Source: Roseateles sp. DAIF2 (lineage in GTDB: Bacteria > Pseudomonadota > Gammaproteobacteria > Burkholderiales > Burkholderiaceae_C). From it: a DNA stretch of 64,000 nucleotides. Where the stretch lies: contig NZ_CP049919.1 of assembly GCF_015624425.1 (NCBI RefSeq), positions 5,456,001 to 5,520,000 of the forward strand. The letters run 5' to 3'. Both the position numbers and the translations under genes were made by a program. Numbering within the stretch: the stretch's first letter is position 1; each line of letters begins with the position of its first letter. Positions 16,082 through 24,352 of this stretch are shown here, piece after piece. The notes under the pieces are model-generated. The model was not told the DNA's origin and did no database searches. It worked only from the letters and a program-made list of their open reading frames with translations.

Positions 16082-16157
16082 TGGTGGCCAAGGGCGGAAT
16101 CGAACCACCGACACGCGGATTTTCAATCCGCTGCTCTACCAACTGAGCTACTTGGCC
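16082..16157 (-). tRNA. tRNA-Phe (GAA)
   Basis: A 76-nt cloverleaf on the minus strand begins GGCCAAGTAGCTCAGTTGG, has the anticodon stem GCGGA/TCCGC with loop TTGAAAA (anticodon GAA), the T arm GGTTCGATTCC, and an encoded CCA end. The acceptor stem GGCCAAG pairs with CTTGGCC. It sits beside the integrase remnant and accessory genes, as tRNA genes often do, but I find no second copy of its 3' end elsewhere in the window to define an attachment site. Confidence 0.97.
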
Positions 16158-16231
16158 TTTTGTTTTTTCTTCTTATGCTGGTCTGCGGTTGTTGCCGTCG
16201 ATCAGCGAAGACCGCGACTATAGCACAAGAT

Positions 16232-17044
16232 TCAGAGTCCGCCACCCCGTTTGTTGCGCGTCAGATCCACACCGAGCTGCTTGAGCTTGCGGTACAGGTG
16301 GGTGCGCTCCAGGCCGGTCTTCTCGGCCACGCGGGTCATCGAGCCGCTTTCCTTGGCGAGGTGGAACTCGAAGTAGCTTTTCTCGAAGGCGTCGCGCGCC
16401 TCGCGCAGCGGGCGGTCGAGCTCGAACATCTGCTCGGAGGCCAGGCCGCTCGCGGGCAGCACGGTCAGCGGCGGGTTGCTGCTGCTGTTGCCCATGCCGC
16501 CGACCACCGCGCCCGGCAGGCCGCCGAGGGTGCCGGACACGCCGACACCGCCGCCATGGTGCAGTGGCTGCAGGCCGCCGACGGCCACGCCGCCGCCATC
16601 GACGCGCGCGTAGGCGACGACACCACCGGCCGGCACCATGCCGCCGGTGACCAGGCCGGCGCTCGGGGCCGCGCGCGGCGCGGTCTTGACCAGGGCCTGC
16701 TCGACGGCGCGCAGCAGCTTCTGCAGGGTGATCGGCTTTTCCAGGAAGGCGATGGCGCCGAACTTGGTGGCCTCGACGGCGGTGTCGATCGTGCCGTGGC
16801 CGCTCATCATGATGACGGGCATCGAGAGCTGGCCGCTGCTGCCCCACTCCTTGAGCAGGGTGATGCCGTCGACATCGGGCATCCAGATGTCGAGCAGCAC
16901 GAGGTCGGGCCGCATGCGCTCGCGCACCGCGCGGGCCTGCGCGGCGTTTTCGGCGAGCTCGATGGTGTGGCCCTCGTCGGTGAGGATCTCGGACAACAGG
17001 GCGCGGATGCCCAGTTCGTCGTCAACTACAAGAATGGTTGCCAT
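16232..17044 (-). CDS. NtrX-like response regulator lacking the AAA+ domain
   Basis: The protein has 270 aa from the ATG at 17044 (MATILVVDDE). The receiver domain has Asp8/Asp9, phosphoacceptor Asp52 (LVLLDIWMPD) and Lys in FLEKPIT. A roughly 90-residue Gly/Val-rich low-complexity linker (about 125-205) replaces the sigma-54-interacting AAA+ ATPase of canonical NtrX. A Fis-type helix-turn-helix remains at the C-terminus (VAEKTGLERTHLYRKLKQLGV). It lacks the GAFTGA loop and Walker motifs, so it cannot activate sigma-54 RNA polymerase directly and probably acts as a conventional DNA-binding repressor or activator. It lies 13 nt after the NtrY-like kinase, its likely partner, as last gene of the rsmB operon. 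Confidence 0.88.
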   Translation of the reverse strand: MATILVVDDELGIRALLSEILTDEGHTIELAENAAQARAVRERMRPDLVLLDIWMPDVDGITLLKEWGSSGQLSMPVIMMSGHGTIDTAVEATKFGAIAFLEKPITLQKLLRAVEQALVKTAPRAAPSAGLVTGGMVPAGGVVAYARVDGGGVAVGGLQPLHHGGGVGVSGTLGGLPGAVVGGMGNSSSNPPLTVLPASGLASEQMFELDRPLREARDAFEKSYFEFHLAKESGSMTRVAEKTGLERTHLYRKLKQLGVDLTRNKRGGGL

Positions 17045-17057
17045 GTATGCCTGCTGT

Positions 17058-19331
17058 TCACGCGGCCCTGTGTGCATTGCCGGCGTCAAGCGGGCCCGGT
17101 GCAGTCGCGAGTTTTGAAAATGATAACGAAACTTGGGCGCCTATCGCCGCCCCGCCCTCGTCGCCTTGCAAATGTAGGTTGACCAGACGCACCCGCGCGC
17201 CATGCTCGTCGGCGATTTTCTTCACGACGGCGAGCCCCAGACCCGTGCCCTTGCTCTTGGTCGTGACATAGGGCTCAAAAGCGCGTTTCAGCACCTTGTC
17301 GGCAAAGCCGGGCCCATTGTCGATCACCTGCAGGCGCAGCCCGCGCAGCTCGCCGGCGTCGTTGAACGCCTTCTGGGTGCGCAGTGTCACCTGGCCGTCT
17401 GGCTTGTCGCTGACAGCGTCGAGCGCGTTCTGCACCAGGTTGTGGATCACCTGGCGCAGCTGGGTCGGGTCGCCCTGGATGGCCGGCGGGTCGGCGGCCA
17501 GCTCGGCATGCAGCCGGCCGGACTCCTGCGCCTCGGCATAGAGCAGCAGCACCTCGCTGGCCAGGGCGTTCAGGTCCAGCGCCTTCAGCTGGGCCGAGGG
17601 CAGGCGGGCATAGTCGCGGAACTCGTTGACCAGCTGCTTCATCGCCTGCACCTGGTTGACGATGGTGCCGACCGAGCGCACCAGCATCGCCTGATCGGCG
17701 CCCTCCAGCTTGGCCTCCAGCTTGTGCTGCAGGCGCTCGGCCGAGAGCTGGATCGGCGTCAGCGGGTTCTTGATCTCATGCGCCAGGCGGCGCGCCACCT
17801 CGCTCCAGGCGGCCGAGCGCTGGGCCGAGACCACCTCGGAAATGTCGTCGAACACCAGCAGGCGGGCGTCCGGCGGCAGCTGCGCGCCGCGCACCAGCAG
17901 GGTCAGCGTGTCCTGGCCGTCCTCCAGCTGCAGCTCGAAGGCGTCCTGCCAGGTGCCGCGCTCGCCGGCCTCGGGGCTGTCGCCCAGCTGCTCGAAGCGC
18001 TGCGCCACCGACTGCGCGAAGCCCTGCAGCGGCGCCAGTTCCTCGAGCCGGCGGCCGCGGTAGGCCGACAGCGGCAGGCGCAGGATGCGGGTGGCGCCGG
18101 GGTTGACGGTCTCGATCAGGCCGCGGGCGTCGAACACGATCACGCCGGCGGTCAGGTTGTCCAGGATGGTCTGCAGATTGCTGCGCGCGTCCTCCAGCTG
18201 GGCCACGCTGCGCTCCACCTGCACGCGCGCGTCGGCCAGCTGGTCGGTCATGTCGGCGAAGCTGCGGGTCAGGCCGCCCAGCTCGTCGCGTGAGGCCAGC
18301 ACCGGCTTGGCCGAGAGGTCGCCCTTGGCCACCTGGCGCATGCCGTCGGCCAGCAGCAGCAGCGGGCGCGCCAGTTGGTTGCCTAGGATGACGGCCAGCA
18401 GCAGCGCCGCGAACACCGCCAGGATCAGCACCAGGGTCAGGGTGCCCAGGTACATGCGGCGCAGGCCGTCGCGCTCCAGCGCGCGCTGCTGGTATTCGCT
18501 GCTGGCGGTCTGCACCGCCAGCGCATTGGTCAGCACCTGGCCCGGCACGCGCTGCACCACCATCAGGTAGCGGTCGCCGCTGCCCAGACTCATGTCGCTG
18601 GCGGGCAGGCGCGCCAGCGCGCGGATGCGGGCCTGGCCCTGCAGCGCCAGCGCCTCATCCTCCAGCCCCTCCAGCTGGCTCATCACGCCGGCGGTGCGGG
18701 CCTGGCGCAGCAAGGTGGCGCTGGGCCGGTCCGGCGTCAGCGCGCTGGTGTCGCCGCCCACCGCCATCAGGATCTGGCCGCCGCTGCCCACCAGGGCCAC
18801 GGTGCGCACCGCCATCTGCTCGCGCAGCCGCTCCAGCGCCAGCAGCTGCACCGGCTGCCCGGCGCTGGATTCGGCCAGGCGGTCGGCCGCGTCGCGCGTC
18901 TTCAGCGACAGCTCGTTGACCAGGCCGTCCAGGGTGCCGCGACCCAGGTTCAGGCCGGCGTCCAGCGCGCTCGCCAGGCGCACGTCGAACCAGCTGTCGA
19001 TGCTGCGGTTCACGAACTGGTAGGACACGGTGTAGATCAGCAGCCCCGGCACCACGCCGACCAGCGCGAAGATGCCGGCCAGCTTCAGCAGCAGCTTGCT
19101 GCCGAACTTGGCTCGCCGCACCCGCAGCAGCAGGCGCACCGCGGCGATGCCGATCACCAGCACCAGCGCCGCGGCCACCGCGGCATTGAGCCAGAACAGC
19201 CAGACGTAATGGCGCTCGAAGAAGCCGCGCGGCGTGGTGGCGCCGATCGACAGCAGGAAGGCCAGCACGCCGCAGGCGCCGGTCACGGCTACCAGCGAGA
19301 CCAGCCAGGCCCAGCGCGCGGCACGGGTCAT
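17058..19331 (-). CDS. NtrY-like membrane sensor histidine kinase
   Basis: The protein has 757 aa. Three N-terminal hydrophobic helices (about 8-28, 43-67, 85-107) and a large extracytoplasmic part (about 110-295) precede a further helix (TLVLILAVFAALLLAVILG), a HAMP domain (LADGMRQVAKGDLSAKP), a PAS domain (about 380-480), a dimerisation domain with His518 (RRLAHEIKNPLTPIQLSAERL) and a HATPase domain (NLVQNALDAV, DNGPGF, GTGLGLAVV). The layout matches NtrY kinases of Burkholderiales, implicated in redox or nitrogen responses. Its 5' end overlaps the DUF4390 gene by 4 nt and its partner regulator follows directly. Confidence 0.9.
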   Translation of the reverse strand: MTRAARWAWLVSLVAVTGACGVLAFLLSIGATTPRGFFERHYVWLFWLNAAVAAALVLVIGIAAVRLLLRVRRAKFGSKLLLKLAGIFALVGVVPGLLIYTVSYQFVNRSIDSWFDVRLASALDAGLNLGRGTLDGLVNELSLKTRDAADRLAESSAGQPVQLLALERLREQMAVRTVALVGSGGQILMAVGGDTSALTPDRPSATLLRQARTAGVMSQLEGLEDEALALQGQARIRALARLPASDMSLGSGDRYLMVVQRVPGQVLTNALAVQTASSEYQQRALERDGLRRMYLGTLTLVLILAVFAALLLAVILGNQLARPLLLLADGMRQVAKGDLSAKPVLASRDELGGLTRSFADMTDQLADARVQVERSVAQLEDARSNLQTILDNLTAGVIVFDARGLIETVNPGATRILRLPLSAYRGRRLEELAPLQGFAQSVAQRFEQLGDSPEAGERGTWQDAFELQLEDGQDTLTLLVRGAQLPPDARLLVFDDISEVVSAQRSAAWSEVARRLAHEIKNPLTPIQLSAERLQHKLEAKLEGADQAMLVRSVGTIVNQVQAMKQLVNEFRDYARLPSAQLKALDLNALASEVLLLYAEAQESGRLHAELAADPPAIQGDPTQLRQVIHNLVQNALDAVSDKPDGQVTLRTQKAFNDAGELRGLRLQVIDNGPGFADKVLKRAFEPYVTTKSKGTGLGLAVVKKIADEHGARVRLVNLHLQGDEGGAAIGAQVSLSFSKLATAPGPLDAGNAHRAA

Positions 19332-19900
19332 GGTTTGCTCGTCAGATCCGCGTTCAGGCTCAGCGTGCGTTCAACGCCCAGCGCCCAGCCCTGCGGCGAG
19401 CCCAGGCCGATCTGCATCGGACGCGGCAGCTGGCTGGTGTCGAGCCGGAAGCTGAACTCCAGGTAGTACTTGCCGTCCTCCTCCAGCTCCTTGGCCTCGG
19501 CCAGGCGCCAGCCGGCGATGCCGCGCAGCGAGGCCAGCGCCTCGGGCAGGCTGGCGTAGCTCTGGTGCAGGCCGCCGGTGGAGACCCGGTACTGGCGCGT
19601 CAGCGGCTGCCAGGCCAGGCGCCAGTTGCGCGACACGCGGGCGACGCGGGCGTCGCGCCAGTACCAGCGCGAGCGCAGCAGCGAGGCCTCGGCCGCGAAA
19701 TAGATCGGCACGCCCTTCAGCAGCGCATCCTCGACCACGCGCGGCAGCTCGAAGCGGGTGCCGAAGTTCAGCACCAGCGCCTCCTCCTGCCGCTCGGTGC
19801 TCAGCTGGGTCAGCTCCACCCCTTCGGCATGCGCCGCCACGCCCGGCAGCAGGGCCAGGAGCAGCAGCAGGATGGGGAGGACGCGCGACAGCAGCAGCAA
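19328..19900 (-). CDS. DUF4390 exported protein
   Basis: The protein has 190 aa if read from the TTG at 19900, which follows a GGAAG Shine-Dalgarno spanning the rsmB stop and starts a normal signal peptide (LLLLSRVLPILLLLLALLPGVAAHA). An upstream ATG at 19975 would overlap rsmB by 71 nt and add an atypical N-terminus. The mature part has the DUF4390 pattern (LNFGTRFELPRVVEDALLKGVPIYF, RSRWYWRDARVA, YYLEFSFRLD). Function is unknown; it is nearly always found between rsmB and ntrY in this order, which suggests a link to envelope sensing by the kinase. Confidence 0.8.
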   Translation of the reverse strand: MLLLSRVLPILLLLLALLPGVAAHAEGVELTQLSTERQEEALVLNFGTRFELPRVVEDALLKGVPIYFAAEASLLRSRWYWRDARVARVSRNWRLAWQPLTRQYRVSTGGLHQSYASLPEALASLRGIAGWRLAEAKELEEDGKYYLEFSFRLDTSQLPRPMQIGLGSPQGWALGVERTLSLNADLTSKP

Positions 19901-19904
19901 GGGA

Positions 19905-21257
19905 CTAGTTCTTCCGCAACAGGGCGTAGAAAAAGCCGTCGACCACCGCGGCCCCCTCGCCCACCTTGGGACCATTGTCAGTCAGGGGCAGCAGATGACC
20001 TGTGAAGCCCTGCAACGGCAGCGGGCGAGCCTCGGATTGGCGTTGCAAAAATGCATCGACCTGGGCTTGACCCTCGGCCTTGAAGATCGAGCAGGTGGCA
20101 TAAACCAGACGCCCGCCCGGCTTCAGCAGCGGCCACAGCGCGTCCAGCAGCTGGGCCTGGATCTGCGCCAGCGCGCCGATATCGCCCGGCCGGCGCAGCC
20201 AGCGCACATCCGGATGGCGGCGCACGATGCCGGAGGCGCTGCAGGGCGCGTCCAGCAGGATCGCGTCGAAGGGCCGGCCGTCCCACCAGGCGGCGGTGTC
20301 GCGCGCGTCGGCGGCCTTCAGGCCGGCCTGCAGCGCCAGCCGGTTCAGGTTGTCCTGCACCCGGGTCAGCCGGCCGGCGTCGGCGTCCAGCGCCAGCAGC
20401 TCCAGGTCGCCGCGCTGCTCCAGCAGGTGCGCGGTCTTGCCTCCCGGCGCGGCGCAGGCATCCAGCACCCGGGCGCCCTGCGGCAGCGGGGGCAGGTCTT
20501 GCCGCTCGTCCAGCAGCAGCGGTGCGGCCAGCTGGGCGGCCGCATCCTGCACCGAGACCGCGCCCTGGGCGAAGCCGGGCAAGGCCGTCACTGGCACCGC
20601 GCGCTCCAGCACCAGGGCCTGGGGCGCCAGCGGCCCGACCGGGCGCGCCACGATGCCCAGCGCGGCCAGCCGCTCCTGGTAGGCCGCAACCGTGCCCTGG
20701 CGCTGGTTGACGCGCAGGGTCATCGGCGGATGTTCGTTGTTGGCCCGCAGCACCGCCTGCCATTGGGTCGGCCAGTCCTGGCGCACCCGCTCGATCCACC
20801 AGGGCGGGTGGTTGTAGGCGCCCTGCGGGTCGCGCTCGGCGGCGCGCACCGTGGCCTCGCGCTCGCGCAGGAAGCGCCGCAGCACCGCATTGACAAAACC
20901 GGCGCTGGCCGGCGCGCGCTGGCGCGCCGCCTCCACCGCCTGGTCCACCACCGTGTGCTCGGCATAGGGCGGCTCGCCGGCGCCGGGCCACAGCAGGGCC
21001 AGCGCGCTGGTCAGCAGGCTGTCGACCCGCGGCGGCGGGTTCTTCGGCGCCAGCACCGCGCGCGCGGCCTGCGCACCGCCCAGCAGGCGCAGCACGTGAA
21101 AGCTCAGGGCCTGGGTGCCGGGGCGCAGCTCGGCCGGGCAGCGGGCCAGCACATCGGTCAGCGACTTGCCGTCGCGCACGGCCTGCACGGCATCGGCCAC
21201 CTGCAGCAGCAGGCGGCTCAGCGGCGGGGAAACAATGGGAGAGGTGGGGGCGGACAC
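19905..21257 (-). CDS. rsmB: 16S rRNA m5C967 methyltransferase RsmB
   Basis: The protein has 450 aa. An N-terminal NusB-like RNA-binding domain (about 10-155) is followed by the SAM-dependent Rossmann domain (about 170-448): DACAAPGGKTAHLLE binds SAM, Cys339 in LLDAPCSASGIVRRHP is the proton-abstraction Cys, and Cys389 in YATCSIF is the nucleophile. The residues and order are as in E. coli RsmB/Sun. It heads the operon rsmB-DUF4390-ntrY-ntrX and is divergent from folE. Confidence 0.95.
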   Translation of the reverse strand: MSAPTSPIVSPPLSRLLLQVADAVQAVRDGKSLTDVLARCPAELRPGTQALSFHVLRLLGGAQAARAVLAPKNPPPRVDSLLTSALALLWPGAGEPPYAEHTVVDQAVEAARQRAPASAGFVNAVLRRFLREREATVRAAERDPQGAYNHPPWWIERVRQDWPTQWQAVLRANNEHPPMTLRVNQRQGTVAAYQERLAALGIVARPVGPLAPQALVLERAVPVTALPGFAQGAVSVQDAAAQLAAPLLLDERQDLPPLPQGARVLDACAAPGGKTAHLLEQRGDLELLALDADAGRLTRVQDNLNRLALQAGLKAADARDTAAWWDGRPFDAILLDAPCSASGIVRRHPDVRWLRRPGDIGALAQIQAQLLDALWPLLKPGGRLVYATCSIFKAEGQAQVDAFLQRQSEARPLPLQGFTGHLLPLTDNGPKVGEGAAVVDGFFYALLRKN

Positions 21258-21351
21258 CGGCGCAGTTTAGGGGCAGACCCGGAGCAGGCCCGCGGATCGC
21301 CAGGAAATCGCATTGCGTACACAATGCCCGCCATAGCAATCCGAGACAGTC

Positions 21352-22065
21352 ATGACGACGACGAACCAGGGCCCTCTCCCGCCCGCAGACGACGCCCCGG
21401 TGTCCGAGCGCATCCGCTACCGCCTGGTCAGCGCCGGCTGCCGCCACCATGCCAACGACAATATCGCGTCCTTCATCGAGGACGGCGAGCTGGAGCAGCT
21501 GCAAGACGAGGTGGCCGCCAAGATGCAGGAGGTGCTGCGCGCGATGGTGATCGACACCGACAGCGACCACAACACCCAGGAAACCGCCAAGCGCGTAGCC
21601 AAGATGTACCTGCGCGAGATCTTCAAGGGCCGCTACGGCGCAGCGCCGGCGGTGACCGAGTTCCCGAACGCCGAGCGCCTGAACGAGCTGATGATCGTCG
21701 GCCCGATCACGGTGCGCAGCGCCTGCTCGCACCACCTCTGCCCGATCATGGGCCGGGTCTGGATCGGCCTCTTGCCCAACGAGCATTCCAACCTGATCGG
21801 CCTGTCCAAGTACGCGCGCCTGACCGACTGGATCATGAGCCGCCCGCAGATCCAGGAGGAGGCGGTCACGATGCTGGCCAACGAGCTGCAGGAACGCGTG
21901 CAGCCGGACGGCCTGGCCATCGTGATGGAGGCCGACCATTTCTGCATGCACTGGCGCGGCGTCAAGGACAGCGAGTCGATGATGACCAACAGCGTGATGC
22001 GCGGCGCCTTCCTGAAGGACGCGAATCTGCGCCGCGAGTTCCTGTCACTGCTTTCCAAGAAGTGA
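21352..22065 (+). CDS. folE: GTP cyclohydrolase I
   Basis: The protein has 237 aa. It converts GTP to 7,8-dihydroneopterin triphosphate, the first step to folate and other pterins. The zinc ligands align as Cys125 and His128 (ACSHHLCPIMG) and Cys198 (DHFCMHWRG); the NEHSNLIGLSKYARL and QERVQPDGLAIV segments complete the active site. It differs from the E. coli type in CSHH (not CEHH), a variant of the family. A BLUF photoreceptor gene follows after 13 nt with its own Shine-Dalgarno, so pterin synthesis and blue-light sensing are co-transcribed. A nested dyad (CATTG-N6-CAATG, 21311-21326) lies in the 94-nt spacer to rsmB. Confidence 0.93.
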   Translation: MTTTNQGPLPPADDAPVSERIRYRLVSAGCRHHANDNIASFIEDGELEQLQDEVAAKMQEVLRAMVIDTDSDHNTQETAKRVAKMYLREIFKGRYGAAPAVTEFPNAERLNELMIVGPITVRSACSHHLCPIMGRVWIGLLPNEHSNLIGLSKYARLTDWIMSRPQIQEEAVTMLANELQERVQPDGLAIVMEADHFCMHWRGVKDSESMMTNSVMRGAFLKDANLRREFLSLLSKK

Positions 22066-22078
22066 GGAGAAGATCCGC

Positions 22079-22501
22079 ATGCTAGTCCGCCTGCTTTATG
22101 CCAGCCGTGCCGCCCATGCGATGAGCGAGGCCGAGCTGAACGCGATCCTGAAGTCATCGCGCGAGCACAACCTGGAGACCGGCCTGACCGGCCTGCTCTG
22201 CTACAGCGAGGGCGTGTTCATCCAGGTGCTGGAGGGCGGACGCGATGCGGTCAATGCGCGCTACAAGGCCATCATCGACGATGCGCGGCATCGCGACGTG
22301 ATCCTGCTCAGCTACGAGGAGATCGGCGAGCGCCATTTCGCCGGCTGGAGCATGGGCCAGGTCAACCTGCACCGGCTGAACCCGGCCCTGGTGCTGAAGT
22401 ATTCGCCCAACACCAAGCTGGACCCCTATGCGATGTCCGGCCGGGCGCTGATGGCGCTGTTCCACGAGCTGGTCAGCTCGGGCGCCATCGTCTGTTCATA
22501 G
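22079..22501 (+). CDS. BLUF-domain blue-light photoreceptor protein
   Basis: The protein has 140 aa, a stand-alone BLUF domain (about 1-95) plus a two-helix cap. The photocycle residues are present: Tyr7 (LLYASRA), Asn31 (EHNLETGLTG), Gln49 (FIQVLEGG), and Trp90/Met92 (AGWSMGQ). It binds FAD non-covalently. There is no attached output domain, so it must act through a protein partner, as PixD- or YcgF-type short BLUF proteins do. A good GAGGAG Shine-Dalgarno precedes the start, 13 nt after folE. Confidence 0.95.
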   Translation: MLVRLLYASRAAHAMSEAELNAILKSSREHNLETGLTGLLCYSEGVFIQVLEGGRDAVNARYKAIIDDARHRDVILLSYEEIGERHFAGWSMGQVNLHRLNPALVLKYSPNTKLDPYAMSGRALMALFHELVSSGAIVCS

Positions 22502-22526
22502 CCCGCGTCACCGCGGGCCCGGCTCG

Positions 22527-23813
22527 TCAGGCCAAGGAGTCAGACCAGATCGTGCGAGCCCAGTTCCAGGCGTAAGTGCCTTCCAGCTCGGTCGGCGCGG
22601 CCGACACGCCGCCGGAGCCGGCTACGGTCTTGAAGGTCTTCTCGGCCGTCACATATTCGTGCACGCTGGCGACGTGGATCACGTTCTTGCCGGCGTCCAC
22701 ATAGCTGTAGCAGGTGTTGGTCAGCATCGGTGCCGGGTTGATCTCCCAGCCGTTCAGCTCGGCGACGATGGCCGCGGCCGCCACCTTGGCATGGCTGTTG
22801 GCCATGTGGCCGCTCTTGGGCATGCCCGGCGCGATCTGGATCGAGTCGCCCAACACGTGGATATGCTTGGCGGCGGTGGCCTCGAAGTTCAGGTAGTTGA
22901 CATTGACCCAGCGGCCGTTCGCGTTGGCCAGCCCGGTCTGCACCGCGATCGCGCCGGCGCGCATGCTGGGCAGCACGTTCAGCACATCGGCCTTCACATC
23001 GTCCTGCACCTCGAACTTGACGACGCCGCTCTTGGCGTCGACCGCCACCGCCTTGTGCTGCGCGCGGTACTCGAGGATGCCCTTGTACTGCTCGGCCCAG
23101 ACCTTCTTGAACAGCGGGCCCTTGGAGGTAACGTCGGGGTTGGCGTCCAGGATCAGCACCTTGGACCTGGGCTTGGCCTGCTTGAAGTAGCCGGCGATCA
23201 CGCTGGCGCGCTCGTAGGGGCCGGGCGGGCAGCGGTACGGCGCCTCGGGGATGGTGATCGCGTAGACGCCGCCGTCGGGCATCGCCTCCAGCTGGCGGCG
23301 CAGGGCCACCGTTTCCGGGCCGGCCTTCCAGGCCTGCAGGATCTGGCCGGCGGCGTTGGCTTCCTTGAGCCCAGCGACCGAGTCCCAGATCAGGTCGATG
23401 CCGGGGCTCAGCACCAGCTTGTCGTAGGCGATGGTTGAGCCCGAGGCCAGGGTCGCGACCCGCTTGCCCGCGTCGATACCGGACACATAGTCGCGCACCA
23501 CGGTCACGCCATGCTTGGACTTCAGCGCCGCATAGGGCGTCGTCAGCTCGCCGATCTGCTTGGCGCCGCCCAGCACCAGGTTCGAGATCGGGCAGGAGAC
23601 GAAGGCCTCGTTCGGCTCGACCAGCACCACCTCGATCTTGTAGTCCGACAGCAGACGGATGTATTTGGCGGCGGTCGCGCCGCCGTAGCCGCCGCCCACC
23701 ACCAGCACGCGCGCCTTCGACGGCGCGGAAGAAGTGGTGGCGCAGCCGGCCAGGCCCAGGGCGGCCAGCGCCGCGGCGCCCTGCAGGAGATTGCGTCGTT
23801 GCAGCTTGCTCAT
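22527..23813 (-). CDS. fccB: Flavocytochrome c sulfide dehydrogenase, flavoprotein subunit
   Basis: The protein has 428 aa. The N-terminus (SKLQRRNLLQGAAALAALGLAGC) has a twin-arginine motif and a lipobox-like Cys24. The FAD-binding VLVVGGGYGGATAAKYIR follows. Cys74 (FVSCPISNLV) is at the place of the Cys that binds FAD covalently in FccB. Cys195 (YRCPPGPYERAS) and Cys368 (TNTCYSY) match the redox-active disulfide. It oxidises sulfide in the periplasm and passes electrons to the cytochrome c encoded 16 nt upstream. Together they form a sulfide:cytochrome c oxidoreductase, used for detoxification or lithotrophic energy gain. Confidence 0.9.
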   Translation of the reverse strand: MSKLQRRNLLQGAAALAALGLAGCATTSSAPSKARVLVVGGGYGGATAAKYIRLLSDYKIEVVLVEPNEAFVSCPISNLVLGGAKQIGELTTPYAALKSKHGVTVVRDYVSGIDAGKRVATLASGSTIAYDKLVLSPGIDLIWDSVAGLKEANAAGQILQAWKAGPETVALRRQLEAMPDGGVYAITIPEAPYRCPPGPYERASVIAGYFKQAKPRSKVLILDANPDVTSKGPLFKKVWAEQYKGILEYRAQHKAVAVDAKSGVVKFEVQDDVKADVLNVLPSMRAGAIAVQTGLANANGRWVNVNYLNFEATAAKHIHVLGDSIQIAPGMPKSGHMANSHAKVAAAAIVAELNGWEINPAPMLTNTCYSYVDAGKNVIHVASVHEYVTAEKTFKTVAGSGGVSAAPTELEGTYAWNWARTIWSDSLA

Positions 23814-23829
23814 CTTCGTGATCTCCCGG

Positions 23830-24153
23830 TCAGTTGCGCGGCAGCGCGGAGAAGTAGCCGGCCAGTTGCTCGATCTGGGCCTCGCTATAGCCCTTGGCCA
23901 GCTGGTGCATCACGGTGGCCTGGCGGGCGCCGCTCTTGAAGGCCTTCATCTGCTCGGTGAAATAGGTGGCCGGCATGCCGGCAAGACCTGGCACCGCCGA
24001 GCCTTCGATGGCGCGGCCGTTGGTGCCGTGGCAGTTGGCGCAGGTGGCGGCCAGGGCCTTCAGGTGCAGGGCCTTGCTGGCATCTTGCGCCAGCGCGGTG
24101 CCGGCGCAAGCGGCCAGCAGCGCGGCGGACAGGGTCGCTCGCAGCAGCTTCAT
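23830..24153 (-). CDS. fccA: Cytochrome c subunit of sulfide dehydrogenase
   Basis: The protein has 107 aa from the ATG at 24153 (GAGGAG Shine-Dalgarno). A Sec signal peptide (MKLLRATLSAALLAACAGTALAQ) is followed by a class I mono-haem cytochrome: Cys38-Ala-Asn-Cys41-His42 and a likely axial Met60 in LAGMPATYF. It has a single haem, unlike the dihaem FccA of Allochromatium. It is the first gene of the pair with fccB. An upstream in-frame extension to 24246 is unlikely because it would bury the signal peptide. Confidence 0.88.
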   Translation of the reverse strand: MKLLRATLSAALLAACAGTALAQDASKALHLKALAATCANCHGTNGRAIEGSAVPGLAGMPATYFTEQMKAFKSGARQATVMHQLAKGYSEAQIEQLAGYFSALPRN

Positions 24154-24314
24154 GATGGGGGTCTCCTCGGGGTGAGGGCGCAGTTTAGGCACGCACCCCG
24201 GGAAATGCCAACAAGCATTTCCGATATGGATATGCCCCATCGTCACGATCCAGGTCCCGACACTGTCTTCCGAGCGAACGCCGCCGATCCGGCTTTGCCG
24301 GGCGGCCGGCGTTG

Positions 24315-24348
24315 CCCCCTTGAGGGCGCGCGCGCAGCGCGTAGGGGG
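24315..24348 (-). repeat. REP-like GC hairpin downstream of lemA
   Basis: CCCCCT (24315-24320) pairs with AGGGGG (24343-24348) around a GCGC-rich inner stem. Elements of the form CCCCCTTGAGGG...GCGTAGGGGG are a common extragenic repeat type in Burkholderiales genomes. Here it starts 4 nt after the lemA stop and could also end that transcript. The rest of the 199 bases to fccA shows nothing else. Confidence 0.45.
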
Positions 24349-24352
24349 TGGT

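Noticed and set aside
16082..16157. tRNA-Phe 3' end as a defined attachment site with a second copy nearby
   Set aside because: I searched the accessory patch by eye for a repeat of the tRNA 3' sequence and found none, so no att pair can be annotated.
19901..19975. ATG start at 19975 for the DUF4390 protein
   Set aside because: It would overlap rsmB by 71 nt and place a Trp/Arg/Cys-rich extension before the signal peptide. The TTG at 19900 with a GGAAG Shine-Dalgarno fits better.
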